Shown one piece after another: positions 32,054-40,358 of a DNA stretch of 64,000 nucleotides. Under the pieces are notes generated by a model, which made no database searches, was not told the DNA's origin, and saw only the letters and a list, made by a program, of their open reading frames with translations. Source of the stretch: Hydrogenophaga sp. BPS33 (GTDB taxonomy: Bacteria > Pseudomonadota > Gammaproteobacteria > Burkholderiales > Burkholderiaceae_C); the NCBI RefSeq assembly GCF_009859475.1, contig NZ_CP044549.1, forward strand, positions 3,968,001-4,032,000, written 5' to 3'. Position 1 is the first letter of the stretch; each line of letters opens with the position of its first letter. A program made the translations under genes and the position numbers.

Positions 32054-33052
32054 ATGAAAAACACCTTGCGCGCGGCACTGGCCGCCGTCGCCCTGTCCAC
32101 CTCCGCCCTCGCGGGTGCGCAAACCACCACGCTGCTCAACGTCTCGTACGACGTGGCGCGCGAGTTCTACAAGGACATCAACGTCGCCTTCGCCGCCAGC
32201 TACAAGAAGAGCACCGGCAAGGACATCAAGATCGACCAGTCGCACGCCGGCTCCAGCGCACAGGCGCGTGCCGTGGCCGACGGGCTGGACGCCGACGTGG
32301 TGACCATGAACACCACGACCGACGTGGACTTCCTCGCCGACAAGGGCGTGGTCGCCAAGGACTGGCGCCAGAAGTTTCCCAACAATGCCGCACCCACCGT
32401 CTCGACCATGCTGTTCCTGGTGCGCAATGGCAACCCCAAGAACATCAAGGACTGGGACGACCTGATCAAGCCCGGCGTGCAAGTCGTGGTGGTCAACCCC
32501 AAGACCGGCGGCAATGGCCGCTACGCGTATCTGGCGGCCTGGGGCTATGTGCGCAGCAAGGGCGGCACCGACGCGCAAGCCGCCGAATTCGTGGGCAAGC
32601 TCTACAAGAACGTGCCAGTGCTGGCGCGCGGCGGGCGTGACGCCACCGGCGTGTTCCTGCAACGCAACATCGGCGACGTGCTGGTCACTTTCGAATCCGA
32701 GGTCGAGTCGGTCAACAAGGAGTTCGGTGCCGGCAAGGTCGACGCCATCCATCCGAGCGCATCCATCATCGCGGAGAACCCGGTGGCCATCGTCGAGCGC
32801 ACGGTGAACAAGAAGGGCACGGCCGCTCAGGCCAAGGCCTACCTCGACTTCCTCTACAGCCCCGAAGGCCAGGAGATCGCCGCCAAGCACAACATCCGCC
32901 CGCGCAACGAAGCGGTGCTGAAGAAGTACGCCAGCGCGTTCAAGCCCATCAAGCTCTTCGCCGTCAGCGACTATTTCACCTCGCTCGGCGAAGCGCAGAA
33001 GATCCACTTCAACGACGGTGGGCAGTTCGACAAGTTGTATACGGTGAAGTAA
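32054..33052 (+). CDS. sbp: sulfate ABC transporter, periplasmic sulfate-binding protein
   Basis: 332 aa with signal peptide ending near ALAGAQ. Motifs are as in the orphan copy: [77 protein letters not shown]. It is the first gene of a sulfate transporter operon (sbp, cysT, cysW, cysA). The leader carries A/T-rich CATAAGGAAACAAGAACAAA, a plausible CysB-type promoter. A palindromic repeat begins right after its stop and separates it from cysT, probably giving more receptor than permease. Confidence 0.95.
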   Translation: MKNTLRAALAAVALSTSALAGAQTTTLLNVSYDVAREFYKDINVAFAASYKKSTGKDIKIDQSHAGSSAQARAVADGLDADVVTMNTTTDVDFLADKGVVAKDWRQKFPNNAAPTVSTMLFLVRNGNPKNIKDWDDLIKPGVQVVVVNPKTGGNGRYAYLAAWGYVRSKGGTDAQAAEFVGKLYKNVPVLARGGRDATGVFLQRNIGDVLVTFESEVESVNKEFGAGKVDAIHPSASIIAENPVAIVERTVNKKGTAAQAKAYLDFLYSPEGQEIAAKHNIRPRNEAVLKKYASAFKPIKLFAVSDYFTSLGEAQKIHFNDGGQFDKLYTVK

Positions 33053-33139
33053 CCCCCCGCCGCGCTTCGCGCGTCCCCCCTTGAAGGGGGGCGGCGCCTG
33101 AGGCCCGGCAACGCCGGTTCCTCGGCACCTCTGGATTGG
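33053..33139 (+). repeat. GC-rich palindromic intergenic repeat, copy B
   Basis: Directly after the TAA of sbp: CCCCCCGCCGCGCTTCGCGC, then CCCCCCTTGAAGGGGGG, then GAGGCCCGGCAACGCCGG, then TTCCTCGGCACCTCTGGATTGG. Same block order as copies A, C and D. Located between receptor and permease genes of one operon. Confidence 0.88.
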
Positions 33140-33180
33140 CGCCACCTCATTCTTCCTGGCGCTTTTGGATCTCTAGCTCT

Positions 33181-34062
33181 ATGACTTCCGCCACGCTGCC
33201 CTCGGGTGCGGCTCCTCTTTCCGGCCCACGGCGCGCCAGGCGCCGGGTGCTGCCGGGCTTCAACATCACGCTGGGCTTCACGGTGTTCTACCTGAGCCTG
33301 ATCGTGTTGATCCCGCTCTCCGCGCTGATCTTCAAGACCTTCACCATGACCTGGCCGCAGTTCTGGGACGCGGTCACCGCGCCGCGCGTGCTGGCCTCTT
33401 ACCGGCTCACCTTTGGCGCCTCGTTCATCGCGGCGGTGGTCAATGCCTTCTTCGGCCTGCTGGTGGCCTGGGTATTGGTGCGCTACAGCTTTCCGGGCAA
33501 GAAAATCATCGATGCGTTGGTGGACCTGCCCTTCGCCTTGCCGACCGCCGTGGCCGGCATTTCGCTCACCGCGCTGCTGGCGGGCAACGGCTGGATCGGG
33601 CAGTACCTGGAGCCCCTGGGCATCCAGCTGGCCTTCAATCCCAACGGCGTCGTGATCGCCTTGATCTTCATCGGCCTGCCCTTCGTGGTGCGCACGGTAC
33701 AGCCGGTGCTCGAAGACACCGAGAAGGAACTCGAAGAGGCCGCGACCTGCCTGGGCGCCACGCGCTGGCAGACCTTTTCCCGCGTGATCTTCCCCAGCAT
33801 CGCACCCGCGCTGCTCACAGGCTTTGCGATGGCCTTCGCACGCGCCGTGGGTGAATACGGTTCGGTGATCTTCATCGCCGGCAACATGCCCATGGTGTCC
33901 GAGATCACGCCGCTGATCATCATCAGCAAGCTGGAGCAATACGACTACGCTGGCGCAACCGCCGTGGCCACGGTCATGCTGTTCTTCGCGTTCGTTCTGT
34001 TGCTGCTCATCAACGCACTGCAGACCTGGCAACGCAAGCGTTCCGGAGGAAACCTGCAATGA
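33181..34062 (+). CDS. cysT: sulfate ABC transporter permease CysT
   Basis: 293 aa inner-membrane protein with about six hydrophobic helices. The EAA loop that contacts the ATPase reads [16 protein letters not shown]. Other CysT marks: [18 protein letters not shown] and [22 protein letters not shown] 33181 avoids upstream codons that lie in the repeat-flanking spacer; its ribosome site is weak. It ends in an ATGA overlap with cysW. Confidence 0.95.
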   Translation: MTSATLPSGAAPLSGPRRARRRVLPGFNITLGFTVFYLSLIVLIPLSALIFKTFTMTWPQFWDAVTAPRVLASYRLTFGASFIAAVVNAFFGLLVAWVLVRYSFPGKKIIDALVDLPFALPTAVAGISLTALLAGNGWIGQYLEPLGIQLAFNPNGVVIALIFIGLPFVVRTVQPVLEDTEKELEEAATCLGATRWQTFSRVIFPSIAPALLTGFAMAFARAVGEYGSVIFIAGNMPMVSEITPLIIISKLEQYDYAGATAVATVMLFFAFVLLLLINALQTWQRKRSGGNLQ

Positions 34063-34943
34063 GCGCGGCCCGTACCGAAGCACCCTGGGTGCGCCGCACG
34101 CTCATCGGCGTTGCGCTGGGGTTCATGTTTCTCTTCCTGGTGCTGCCGCTGGCCGCGGTGTTCACCGAGGCATTGCGCAAGGGCTTCGGCGCCTACGCCG
34201 AAGCGCTGAAAGATCCGGACGCCTGGTCCGCGATCCGCCTCACGCTGATCACCGCCGCCATCGCCGTGCCGCTCAACCTGGTGTTCGGCGTGGCCGCGGC
34301 GTGGGCCGTGGCCAAGTACGAGTTCCGTGGCAAATCCTTCCTCACCACGCTGATCGACCTGCCGTTCTCGGTGTCGCCGGTGGTCGCCGGCCTGATCTAT
34401 GTGCTGGTGTTCGGCGCGCAAGGCTGGTTCGGACCGTGGCTGGCCGAGCACGACATCAAGATCGTGTTCGCCGTGCCCGGCATCATCCTGGCCACGATCT
34501 TCGTCACCTTCCCCTTCATCGCGCGCGAATTGATTCCGCTGATGCAGGCCCAGGGCAACGACGAAGAGCAGGCCGCGATCGTGCTCGGCGCATCGGGCTG
34601 GCAGACCTTCTGGCACGTCACGCTGCCCAACATCAAGTGGGGGCTGATCTATGGCGTGATCCTGTGCAACGCGCGCGCCATGGGTGAGTTCGGCGCGGTC
34701 TCGGTGGTCTCGGGCCACATCCGCGGGCAGACCAACACCATGCCGCTGCACGTGGAGATTCTCTACAACGAGTACCAATCGGTGGCCGCCTTCGCCATCG
34801 CTTCGCTGTTGGCCTTGCTGGCCCTGGTCACGCTGGTGATCAAGTCCATCTCCGAATGGAAGATGGAGCGCGAGATGAAGGCGCTGGCGGAATTGCCGCC
34901 AGAGCGTCCCACGGCTTTGGCTCTCCAGGAAAGAACATCATGA
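34059..34943 (+). CDS. cysW: sulfate ABC transporter permease CysW
   Basis: 294 aa, six-helix permease paired with CysT. Characteristic segments: [20 protein letters not shown], the EAA-like [19 protein letters not shown], and [36 protein letters not shown] gives a strong ribosome site for the ATG, which overlaps the cysT stop. Its own stop overlaps the ATG of a 22-codon frame leading to cysA. Confidence 0.95.
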   Translation: MSAARTEAPWVRRTLIGVALGFMFLFLVLPLAAVFTEALRKGFGAYAEALKDPDAWSAIRLTLITAAIAVPLNLVFGVAAAWAVAKYEFRGKSFLTTLIDLPFSVSPVVAGLIYVLVFGAQGWFGPWLAEHDIKIVFAVPGIILATIFVTFPFIARELIPLMQAQGNDEEQAAIVLGASGWQTFWHVTLPNIKWGLIYGVILCNARAMGEFGAVSVVSGHIRGQTNTMPLHVEILYNEYQSVAAFAIASLLALLALVTLVIKSISEWKMEREMKALAELPPERPTALALQERTS

Positions 34944-35008
34944 GCGCCGCGCCGGGCCGCCCCAAGCTAGCTCGCGCCGCAGTGCGCAGCACGAAGGACA
35001 CTCTATGA
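34940..35008 (+). CDS. 22-codon mini-ORF between cysW and cysA
   Basis: ATG at 34940 overlaps the cysW stop (ATGA), and the frame ([20 protein letters not shown], then TL) ends at 35006-35008, overlapping the cysA ATG (ATGA). A GGAAAGAACATC ribosome site precedes it. The peptide resembles nothing known. It could be a translational relay that couples cysA translation to cysW. It may equally be chance in a 61-base spacer. Confidence 0.35.
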   Translation: MSAAPGRPKLARAAVRSTKDTL

Positions 35009-36093
35009 GCATTGAAATCCGCGACATCAACAAGCACTTCGGCACGTTCCAGGCGCTGAAGAACGTCAACCTCGACATCCACTCCGGCGAACTGCTCGCA
35101 TTGCTAGGTCCGTCGGGCTGCGGCAAGACCACGCTGCTGCGCATCATCGCCGGCCTGGAAACGCCGGACACCGGCAACATCCTGTTCAGCGGCGAAGACA
35201 CCACCGACGTGCACGTGCGCGAGCGCAACGTGGGCTTCGTGTTCCAGCACTACGCGCTGTTTCGCCACATGACGGTGCTGGAGAACGTGGCCTTCGGCTT
35301 GCGTGTGAAGCCGCGCAGCGAGCGCCCGAGCGACGCGCAGATCAAGAAGAAGGTGATGGACCTGCTCAAGCTGGTGCAGCTCGACTGGCTGGCCGACCGC
35401 TACCCTTCGCAACTCTCGGGCGGCCAGCGCCAGCGCATCGCCCTGGCACGCGCGCTGGCGGTGGAGCCCAAAGTGCTGCTGCTCGACGAGCCGTTTGGCG
35501 CGCTCGACGCCAAGGTGCGCAAGGAACTGCGCCGCTGGCTGCGCCGCCTGCACGACGAGCTGCACGTCACCAGCGTCTTCGTCACGCACGACCAGGAAGA
35601 GGCGCTGGAAGTGGCCGACCGCGTGGTGCTGATGAACCAGGGCCAGGTGGAGCAGATCGGTGCGCCGCAAGACGTGTGGGACCACCCCGCCAGCCCCTTC
35701 GTCTACGGGTTCCTGGGTGACGTGAACCTGTTCCAGGGCCGCGCGCACGAAGGGCTGTTGCATCTCGACGGTGTGTCCATCGACACGCCCGAACATGCCG
35801 ACGCGCAGGATGCCAAGGCCTTCGCCTACGTGCGCCCGCACGATCTGGATGTGCAGCGTTACGCGGCGGGCCTGCCCGGCATCGTGGCCAAGCTCGATCG
35901 CGCGGTGGTGGTCGGCCCGATCGCGCGGCTCGAACTGCTGCCGGTGGACCCACAAGCCCCGGGTGGGCACGATCCGCTGATCGAGGCCCGCATGCCGGCG
36001 GAACGGTTCCGCGAACTGGGCTTCCAGGAAGGTGACACCTTGATCGTCTCGCCCAAGAAGGCGCGCGTCTTCCTGCAGCCGCAGGCCCACTGA
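35005..36093 (+). CDS. cysA: sulfate/thiosulfate ABC transporter ATP-binding protein
   Basis: 362 aa. Walker [10 protein letters not shown] (Lys41), signature LSGGQRQR (137-144), Walker [13 protein letters not shown] (157-168), H-loop His195 in [15 protein letters not shown]. The C-terminal regulatory domain with [12 protein letters not shown] is typical of CysA. It energises sulfate uptake through CysTW and Sbp. An intrinsic terminator follows at 36108-36152, closing the operon. Confidence 0.96.
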   Translation: MSIEIRDINKHFGTFQALKNVNLDIHSGELLALLGPSGCGKTTLLRIIAGLETPDTGNILFSGEDTTDVHVRERNVGFVFQHYALFRHMTVLENVAFGLRVKPRSERPSDAQIKKKVMDLLKLVQLDWLADRYPSQLSGGQRQRIALARALAVEPKVLLLDEPFGALDAKVRKELRRWLRRLHDELHVTSVFVTHDQEEALEVADRVVLMNQGQVEQIGAPQDVWDHPASPFVYGFLGDVNLFQGRAHEGLLHLDGVSIDTPEHADAQDAKAFAYVRPHDLDVQRYAAGLPGIVAKLDRAVVVGPIARLELLPVDPQAPGGHDPLIEARMPAERFRELGFQEGDTLIVSPKKARVFLQPQAH

Positions 36094-36107
36094 CCTCGCC
36101 CGGATTT

Positions 36108-36152
36108 ACACCGCTTGCATCGGGTATCGCGACCCGGTGAAGCGGTGTTTTT
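36108..36152 (+). terminator. intrinsic terminator of the sulfate transporter operon
   Basis: ACACCGCTT (36108-36116) pairs with AAGCGGTGT (36140-36148), followed by TTTTT; an inner CGGGT/ACCCG stem extends it. It lies 15 bases after the cysA stop. Its right edge touches the stop codon of the convergent small gene at 36152. Confidence 0.85.
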
Positions 36153-36367
36153 CATGAGTCGAGCTGGATCTTGCCTTCGCTCACATAGCGCTTGAAATCG
36201 GCCAGTGGCATCGCAGCAGAGCCGCGCGTCTCCTCATCCACCCAGCTCAAGGTGACGTCGTTCATGCCGGTCTGGACTTTCACCGGCCCGGGCCGGATCG
36301 TGATGTTCGGCCCATCGCCCTCGCGATACTCGACCTTGCCGACGATGTGTGCGGTATGTGCCGCCAT
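36152..36367 (-). CDS. small conserved-looking hypothetical protein
   Basis: 71 aa: MAAHTAHIVGKVEYREGDGP and a C-terminal half ending FKRYVSEGKIQLDS. Soluble, with beta-rich character, no known motif. GAGGAG lies 7 bases before the ATG at 36367; the ATG at 36373 is too close to it, so 36367 is the start. It converges with the sulfate operon terminator. Function unknown. Confidence 0.68.
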   Translation of the reverse strand: MAAHTAHIVGKVEYREGDGPNITIRPGPVKVQTGMNDVTLSWVDEETRGSAAMPLADFKRYVSEGKIQLDS

Positions 36368-36542
36368 AGGCATGCTCCTCGGTGTTGAAAGATGGCTTGC
36401 AGAATCGCGTCATGGCCTACACAGGTCTGTGCGTTGACGTACAGAAATGGGGGTGCGTGGGGCGTAGTCTGAAGACCAGCCGAAGTAGCGGCTGCTGTCA
36501 TCAACCCCCTGCCTCAGCGCAGTTTTTCAAAGGACCCCGACC

Positions 36543-36788
36543 ATGAACGCTAGCAAACTTCTCACCACTGCCGTGGCGGCTTTGACCGTCGTCGGCGCCG
36601 GCCTCGTCTATGCCCAGACCACGACCCCCGGCGCGCCTACCGGAACACCTGAGCCCGCCAATCAGTCGCAGATGGGGACGCCGCCAGCAACCAACATGCA
36701 ATCGCCAGCGCCCACGACACCTGCCCAGGACACCACGCAGCGCAGCACGGCGCCCATGACCACGGACGCCCAAGCGGACCGCAATTGA
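36543..36788 (+). CDS. small secreted Pro/Thr-rich protein
   Basis: 81 aa. Signal peptide LLTTAVAALTVVGAGLVYAQ with cleavage after YAQ or YA; the mature part is low-complexity, dominated by Thr, Pro, Gln and Ala, without cysteines. AAAGGACCCCGACC precedes the ATG. It is probably a short periplasmic or cell-wall-associated peptide of unknown role. After its stop, GGCGCCC and GGGCGCC could form a hairpin (about 36800-36830) without a T-run. Confidence 0.6.
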   Translation: MNASKLLTTAVAALTVVGAGLVYAQTTTPGAPTGTPEPANQSQMGTPPATNMQSPAPTTPAQDTTQRSTAPMTTDAQADRN

Positions 36789-36852
36789 CGTCCAACCCGG
36801 CGCCCTGATCCTCTCGGATGCGGGGCGCCCATCTCCCCCTTGGGGCTTCAGC

Positions 36853-37626
36853 GTGAGCACTTCTTCCACCTTTCGCGATATCCGCAATGGCCTGCTGATC
36901 GGTGCGGTTGCCACCGCCATTTTGATTCCGGCCGTTCGTTGGACGCAGGGATCAACCGCCGCAGTTGAAACCGCACACGCCTCTGCGCTACCCGTCGCGA
37001 AGCGCACCGCGCCCGTGCCGGACTTCGGAACGATCGAACCCACGCCCGATGCCAGAGCATTGGTGCGCTGGATCGCGCAGACCAACGACAACCTCGACAT
37101 GCCGTTTGTGCTGGTCGACAAACGCGCCGCCCGCGTGCACGTATTCAATGCCGCCGCCCGGCTGGAGGACAGCACGCCGGTGTTGCTGGGCTCAGCCCCA
37201 GGGGACGACTCGGTACCCGGTGTTGGAGAAAAGCCGGTACACGAGGTGCAACCCCATGAGCGCACAACGCCCGCAGGCCGGTTCGTCGCCCACCTTGGAC
37301 ACAACCTCACGGGTGAAGATGTGGTGTGGGTCGACTACGGAGCCGCTGTGTCGATGCACCGCGTGCGCCCCCATTTGGTCCCGCAGGAACGGCGTGCTCA
37401 ACGCCTGGCCTCGGAAACCGTGGAAGACAACCGGATCTCTTACGGCTGCATCAACGTGCCTGCCACCTTCTTTGAACATCGCCTGCTGCCCGTGTTCTCC
37501 TCCATGCAGGCCGTGGTGTATGTACTGCCTGAAGAGAAATCACTGCAGCAGGTATTCGGTGCCTCCCTGGCGCAAGAACCCCCTCGGGAGCCACTGCGTG
37601 TCACGCGCTCTGCAGGCTTCGTTTGA
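36853..37626 (+). CDS. L,D-transpeptidase-like (YkuD fold) protein
   Basis: 257 aa, GTG start. An N-terminal hydrophobic segment (GLLIGAVATAILIPAVRW, 13-30) anchors or exports it. The catalytic pattern is present: a His at 169 (AAVSMHRVRPH) and ISYGCINVP with Cys199 as the nucleophile. The conserved Arg after SxGCI is Asn201 here, so activity is uncertain. Family members cross-link peptidoglycan or attach proteins to it in the periplasm. The 3' end overlaps by 26 bases the end of the convergent Crp-like gene. Confidence 0.72.
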   Translation: MSTSSTFRDIRNGLLIGAVATAILIPAVRWTQGSTAAVETAHASALPVAKRTAPVPDFGTIEPTPDARALVRWIAQTNDNLDMPFVLVDKRAARVHVFNAAARLEDSTPVLLGSAPGDDSVPGVGEKPVHEVQPHERTTPAGRFVAHLGHNLTGEDVVWVDYGAAVSMHRVRPHLVPQERRAQRLASETVEDNRISYGCINVPATFFEHRLLPVFSSMQAVVYVLPEEKSLQQVFGASLAQEPPREPLRVTRSAGFV

Positions 37627-38386
37627 CCACCACCGTGGCCGCCAAGCTCTGCTGGCTCCCGGAAGAGTGGGTGTGCGAGCAGGACAGTTGGTCGTAGGCA
37701 CGCCGTACCACGCCATAACACTCGCAGCTGCGCGCTTCCAGACCTGGGCGGTCGAGTATGGAAATACGTCCGCGGTGGTACTCGATGAGCCCGGCCTTCT
37801 GCAGCTTCAGGGCGGCACTCGTCACCCCCTCCCGCCGCACGCCGAGAAGGCCAGCGATGCGCTCCTGTGTGGCGGTCAAATCGGAACCTCCGCCTTGGCG
37901 ATCCAGGTGTTGGAGCAACCAACGGCAGAGCTGCTGGTCCAGGCTGTGGTGGCGATTGCAGGTGGAGGACTGTGCCATGTGAATGAACAAGGCATGGGTG
38001 TAGCCCAACAACAGCTGCATGAACGCTGGCGAGCGTTGCGAATGCCGGATCAGGGCCTGCGTGCTCATGCGGCAGGCGATTCCGGAACGCTGCACCACCG
38101 CATCGCACAGCGCAGCTGGCGCGCCCATGAACCCGCATATGCCTACCATGCCCTCCCCACCGATCACGGCGAGTTCCGAGGACGCTCCATCTTCCAGTGA
38201 GGACACCAACGAAACCGTCGCAGAGTTCGGAAAGTAGACGTGGCGAACGGCATCACCGGTGGCGTGAAGGATGTCGCCACTGTGTACCTCGGTCCAGTCA
38301 AGGTCGGGCTCTATGTGCTCAAGATCGGCGCTGGACAGCGCAAAGAGCAATTGATTGCGTTCATAAAGCGTCGGATTGGAGGTCAT
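37601..38386 (-). CDS. Crp/Fnr-family transcriptional regulator
   Basis: 261 aa. The cyclic-nucleotide-binding-like barrel spans about 15-125 (EVHSGDILHATGDAVRHVYF, GGEGMVGICGFMG) and a winged helix 150-225 with TQERIAGLLGVRREGVTSAA. The Fnr iron-sulfur cysteine cluster is absent, and the barrel lacks the canonical cAMP phosphate-binding Arg motif, so the effector is unknown. This subgroup (single regulator, MVGICGFMG) is common in betaproteobacteria. A long tail after 225 is unusual (CSHTHSSGSQQSLAATVVVK). Confidence 0.85.
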   Translation of the reverse strand: MTSNPTLYERNQLLFALSSADLEHIEPDLDWTEVHSGDILHATGDAVRHVYFPNSATVSLVSSLEDGASSELAVIGGEGMVGICGFMGAPAALCDAVVQRSGIACRMSTQALIRHSQRSPAFMQLLLGYTHALFIHMAQSSTCNRHHSLDQQLCRWLLQHLDRQGGGSDLTATQERIAGLLGVRREGVTSAALKLQKAGLIEYHRGRISILDRPGLEARSCECYGVVRRAYDQLSCSHTHSSGSQQSLAATVVVKRSLQSA

Positions 38387-38537
38387 GGCAGTGTGTCCCT
38401 TTCTTTGCCGCAGCTCGTGCGACCGGTCTGAAAACCCGCCTGCGTGAGCAGAAGCAGGCCGTGCCCAAATTAGGCGGGGGGCTGCATAACTGCTCTGTCA
38501 GACAACACGCCGTTTCTTCTTAGGAGGTTGCGAAGTC

Positions 38538-38867
38538 TCAGGTGCCGGGCTGCAGAGCAATTACCGCCATTCCCGTCAGGGCAATTGCCGCTCCTGCCAC
38601 GTCCCAGCGGGTGAGCATCACGCCGTCCACCACCCTCAACCACACCAATGCGACCGCGATGTACATGCCCCCATAGGCCGCGTAGATGCGGCCGGTGGCG
38701 CTGGGGTGCAAGGTCAACAGCCAGGCGAACAGCCCCAGCGCCAGCGCGGCCGGCAGCAGCCACCACCAGGCCTTGCCCTGCTTGAACACCCACCAGGTCA
38801 GGTAGCAGCCGACGATCTCGGCCACGGCGGTCACGGCAAACAGGCCGGCAATGCGAAGTGCATCCAT
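38538..38867 (-). CDS. YnfA/UPF0060 family membrane protein
   Basis: 109 aa with four hydrophobic helices. Signature: [20 protein letters not shown], then [20 protein letters not shown] and [17 protein letters not shown]. It resembles a small-multidrug-resistance fold; YnfA proteins are linked to efflux of cationic compounds in some enterics. It lies 23 bases downstream of, and co-directional with, the CadR-like regulator, so it may be under metal- or stress-responsive control. Confidence 0.9.
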   Translation of the reverse strand: MDALRIAGLFAVTAVAEIVGCYLTWWVFKQGKAWWWLLPAALALGLFAWLLTLHPSATGRIYAAYGGMYIAVALVWLRVVDGVMLTRWDVAGAAIALTGMAVIALQPGT

Positions 38868-38890
38868 CGGAATTCCCAGAGAAGACAGGG

Positions 38891-39322
38891 TCAGTGATCC
38901 GGGTGGCACGCGCAGGCCTCGCCGTGCGCGGCCGACACCAGCTCATCGAGAATGCCGCACGGCGCACCGGCCTCGTGCTCGCCATCGCAGCGCGAACGCA
39001 ATTGCAGCAATTGTTTCTCCAGCGCCCGCATGCTCTTGAGGCGGGCGCGCACGCGGCTGAGCTGCTCGTCCACCAGTTGGTCCACATTGACCCGATGGCC
39101 ACTGGGATCGTCCACGAAGCCGAGCAGGCGCTTCACATCCAACAATGGCATGTCCAGCGCGCGGCAATGGCGGATGAACGAGAGCCGCTCCAGGTGCGGC
39201 TGGGCGTAGTTGCGGTAGCCGTTGTCCAGGCGCGCAGGCTCGGGCAGCAGCCCTTCTTTCTCATAGAAGCGGATGGTCTCCACGTCCACACCGGTGGCGC
39301 GCGCCAATTCCTTGATCTGCAT
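38891..39322 (-). CDS. cadR: CadR/PbrR-like MerR-family metal regulator with altered site
   Basis: 143 aa. The MerR HTH is [20 protein letters not shown]; the dimer helix and a Cys/His-rich tail ([10 protein letters not shown]) follow. In Cd(II)/Pb(II) regulators three Cys bind metal (around 77, 112 and 119-122). Here Cys112 and Cys122 remain, but the first is replaced: the segment reads [13 protein letters not shown] where NCxEVN is usual. Extra Cys137/Cys139 and His residues may compensate. A matching operator lies upstream at 39364-39384. It probably controls itself and the downstream YnfA gene. Confidence 0.85.
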   Translation of the reverse strand: MQIKELARATGVDVETIRFYEKEGLLPEPARLDNGYRNYAQPHLERLSFIRHCRALDMPLLDVKRLLGFVDDPSGHRVNVDQLVDEQLSRVRARLKSMRALEKQLLQLRSRCDGEHEAGAPCGILDELVSAAHGEACACHPDH

Positions 39323-39363
39323 GGTTTTTTCCCTTCAGGCACCTGACACGGCAGGCGATGGCC

Positions 39364-39384
39364 ACACTGTAGCCGCTCCAGGGT
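39364..39384 (-). promoter_or_regulatory. MerR-type (CadR/PbrR-like) operator
   Basis: Minus-strand ACCCTGGAG-CGG-CTACAGTGT, a 9-base interrupted inverted repeat with 7 of 9 matches. It resembles the CadR/PbrR box ACCCTATAG-N3-CTATAGGGT. TGAAA just upstream could be the -35, with the operator filling a long MerR-type spacer. It is 42-62 bases before the cadR ATG. Confidence 0.62.
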
Positions 39385-39491
39385 TTTCACCCGAGGACGA
39401 GCGAGGAAACCCATGGATGGCGTGCACCCGGGCGCGCGCTTCGGATGCGCCAGGTCAGGTGCGTACACTTGGGACCCGGAAACGCCCACGC

Positions 39492-40358
39492 ATGAGCCCA
39501 CAAGACTACGTCCAGCAAAAAGCCGCCGCCTCCGGCAGCAGTTTTTATTACGCCTTTCTCTTCCTGCCGGCCGAGCGCCGTGCGGCGATCACCGCCTTCT
39601 ATGCGTTCTGCCGCGAGGTCGACGACGTGGTCGATGAAGTCAGCGACCCGGCCGTGGCACAGACCAAGCTGGCGTGGTGGCGCAAGGAAGTGGCGCAATC
39701 GTTTGCGGGCTCGCCCACCCACCCGGTGATGCGCGCCCTGATGCCCCTGGCGCGGACCTACGAGATCGAATCGCGCCACCTCACCGCCGTGATCGATGGC
39801 TGCCAGATGGACCTGGAACAGAACCGCTACCTGGATTTCGCCAACCTGCAGCGCTACTGCCACCTGGTGGCGGGTGTGGTGGGCGAGGTGGCGGCGCGCA
39901 TCTTCGGCCAGACCCAGTTGGCCACCACCGAGTACGCGCACCGCCTCGGGCTGGCGTTCCAGCTCACCAACATCGTGCGCGACGTGGGCGAAGACGCCAT
40001 GCGCGGGCGCATCTACCTGCCGGTGAACGAATTGCAGAGCTTCAACGTCAAGGCCCACGAGCTGCTGCAGCGCGGCGCGGCTCCTGGCACCGACACTGCG
40101 GACTTCCACCGCCGGTTCACCGCGCTCATGCAGTTCCAATGCGCGCGCGCGCTCCAGACCTACCAGGAGGCCCTGGGCCTGCTGCCCGAAGCCGACCGCC
40201 GTGCGCAAAAGCCGGGCCTGATGATGGCCAGCATCTACCGCACCCTGCTCCAGGAGATCGCCGCCGATCCGCTGGCCGTTCTGACGCAACGCGTGGGCCT
40301 CACGCCCTTGCGCAAGTTCTGGCTGGCCTGGCGCGTGCAGGCGCTGGGCCGCTTGTGA
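39492..40358 (+). CDS. hpnD: presqualene diphosphate synthase HpnD
   Basis: 288 aa squalene/phytoene synthase family. Two aspartate-rich motifs bind the diphosphate-Mg complex: DDVVD (44-48) and DVGED (164-168) in NIVRDVGEDAMRGRIYLPV. In the HpnCDE route, HpnD condenses two farnesyl diphosphates to presqualene diphosphate. It is followed by HpnE with a GTGA overlap. HpnC, normally just upstream, is missing here; instead there is the divergent cadR-like gene. Confidence 0.93.
   Translation: MSPQDYVQQKAAASGSSFYYAFLFLPAERRAAITAFYAFCREVDDVVDEVSDPAVAQTKLAWWRKEVAQSFAGSPTHPVMRALMPLARTYEIESRHLTAVIDGCQMDLEQNRYLDFANLQRYCHLVAGVVGEVAARIFGQTQLATTEYAHRLGLAFQLTNIVRDVGEDAMRGRIYLPVNELQSFNVKAHELLQRGAAPGTDTADFHRRFTALMQFQCARALQTYQEALGLLPEADRRAQKPGLMMASIYRTLLQEIAADPLAVLTQRVGLTPLRKFWLAWRVQALGRL

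Noticed and set aside
36797..36833. GGCGCCC / GGGCGCC hairpin after the small secreted protein as an intrinsic terminator.
   Set aside because: No T-run follows, so it was not listed as a terminator.
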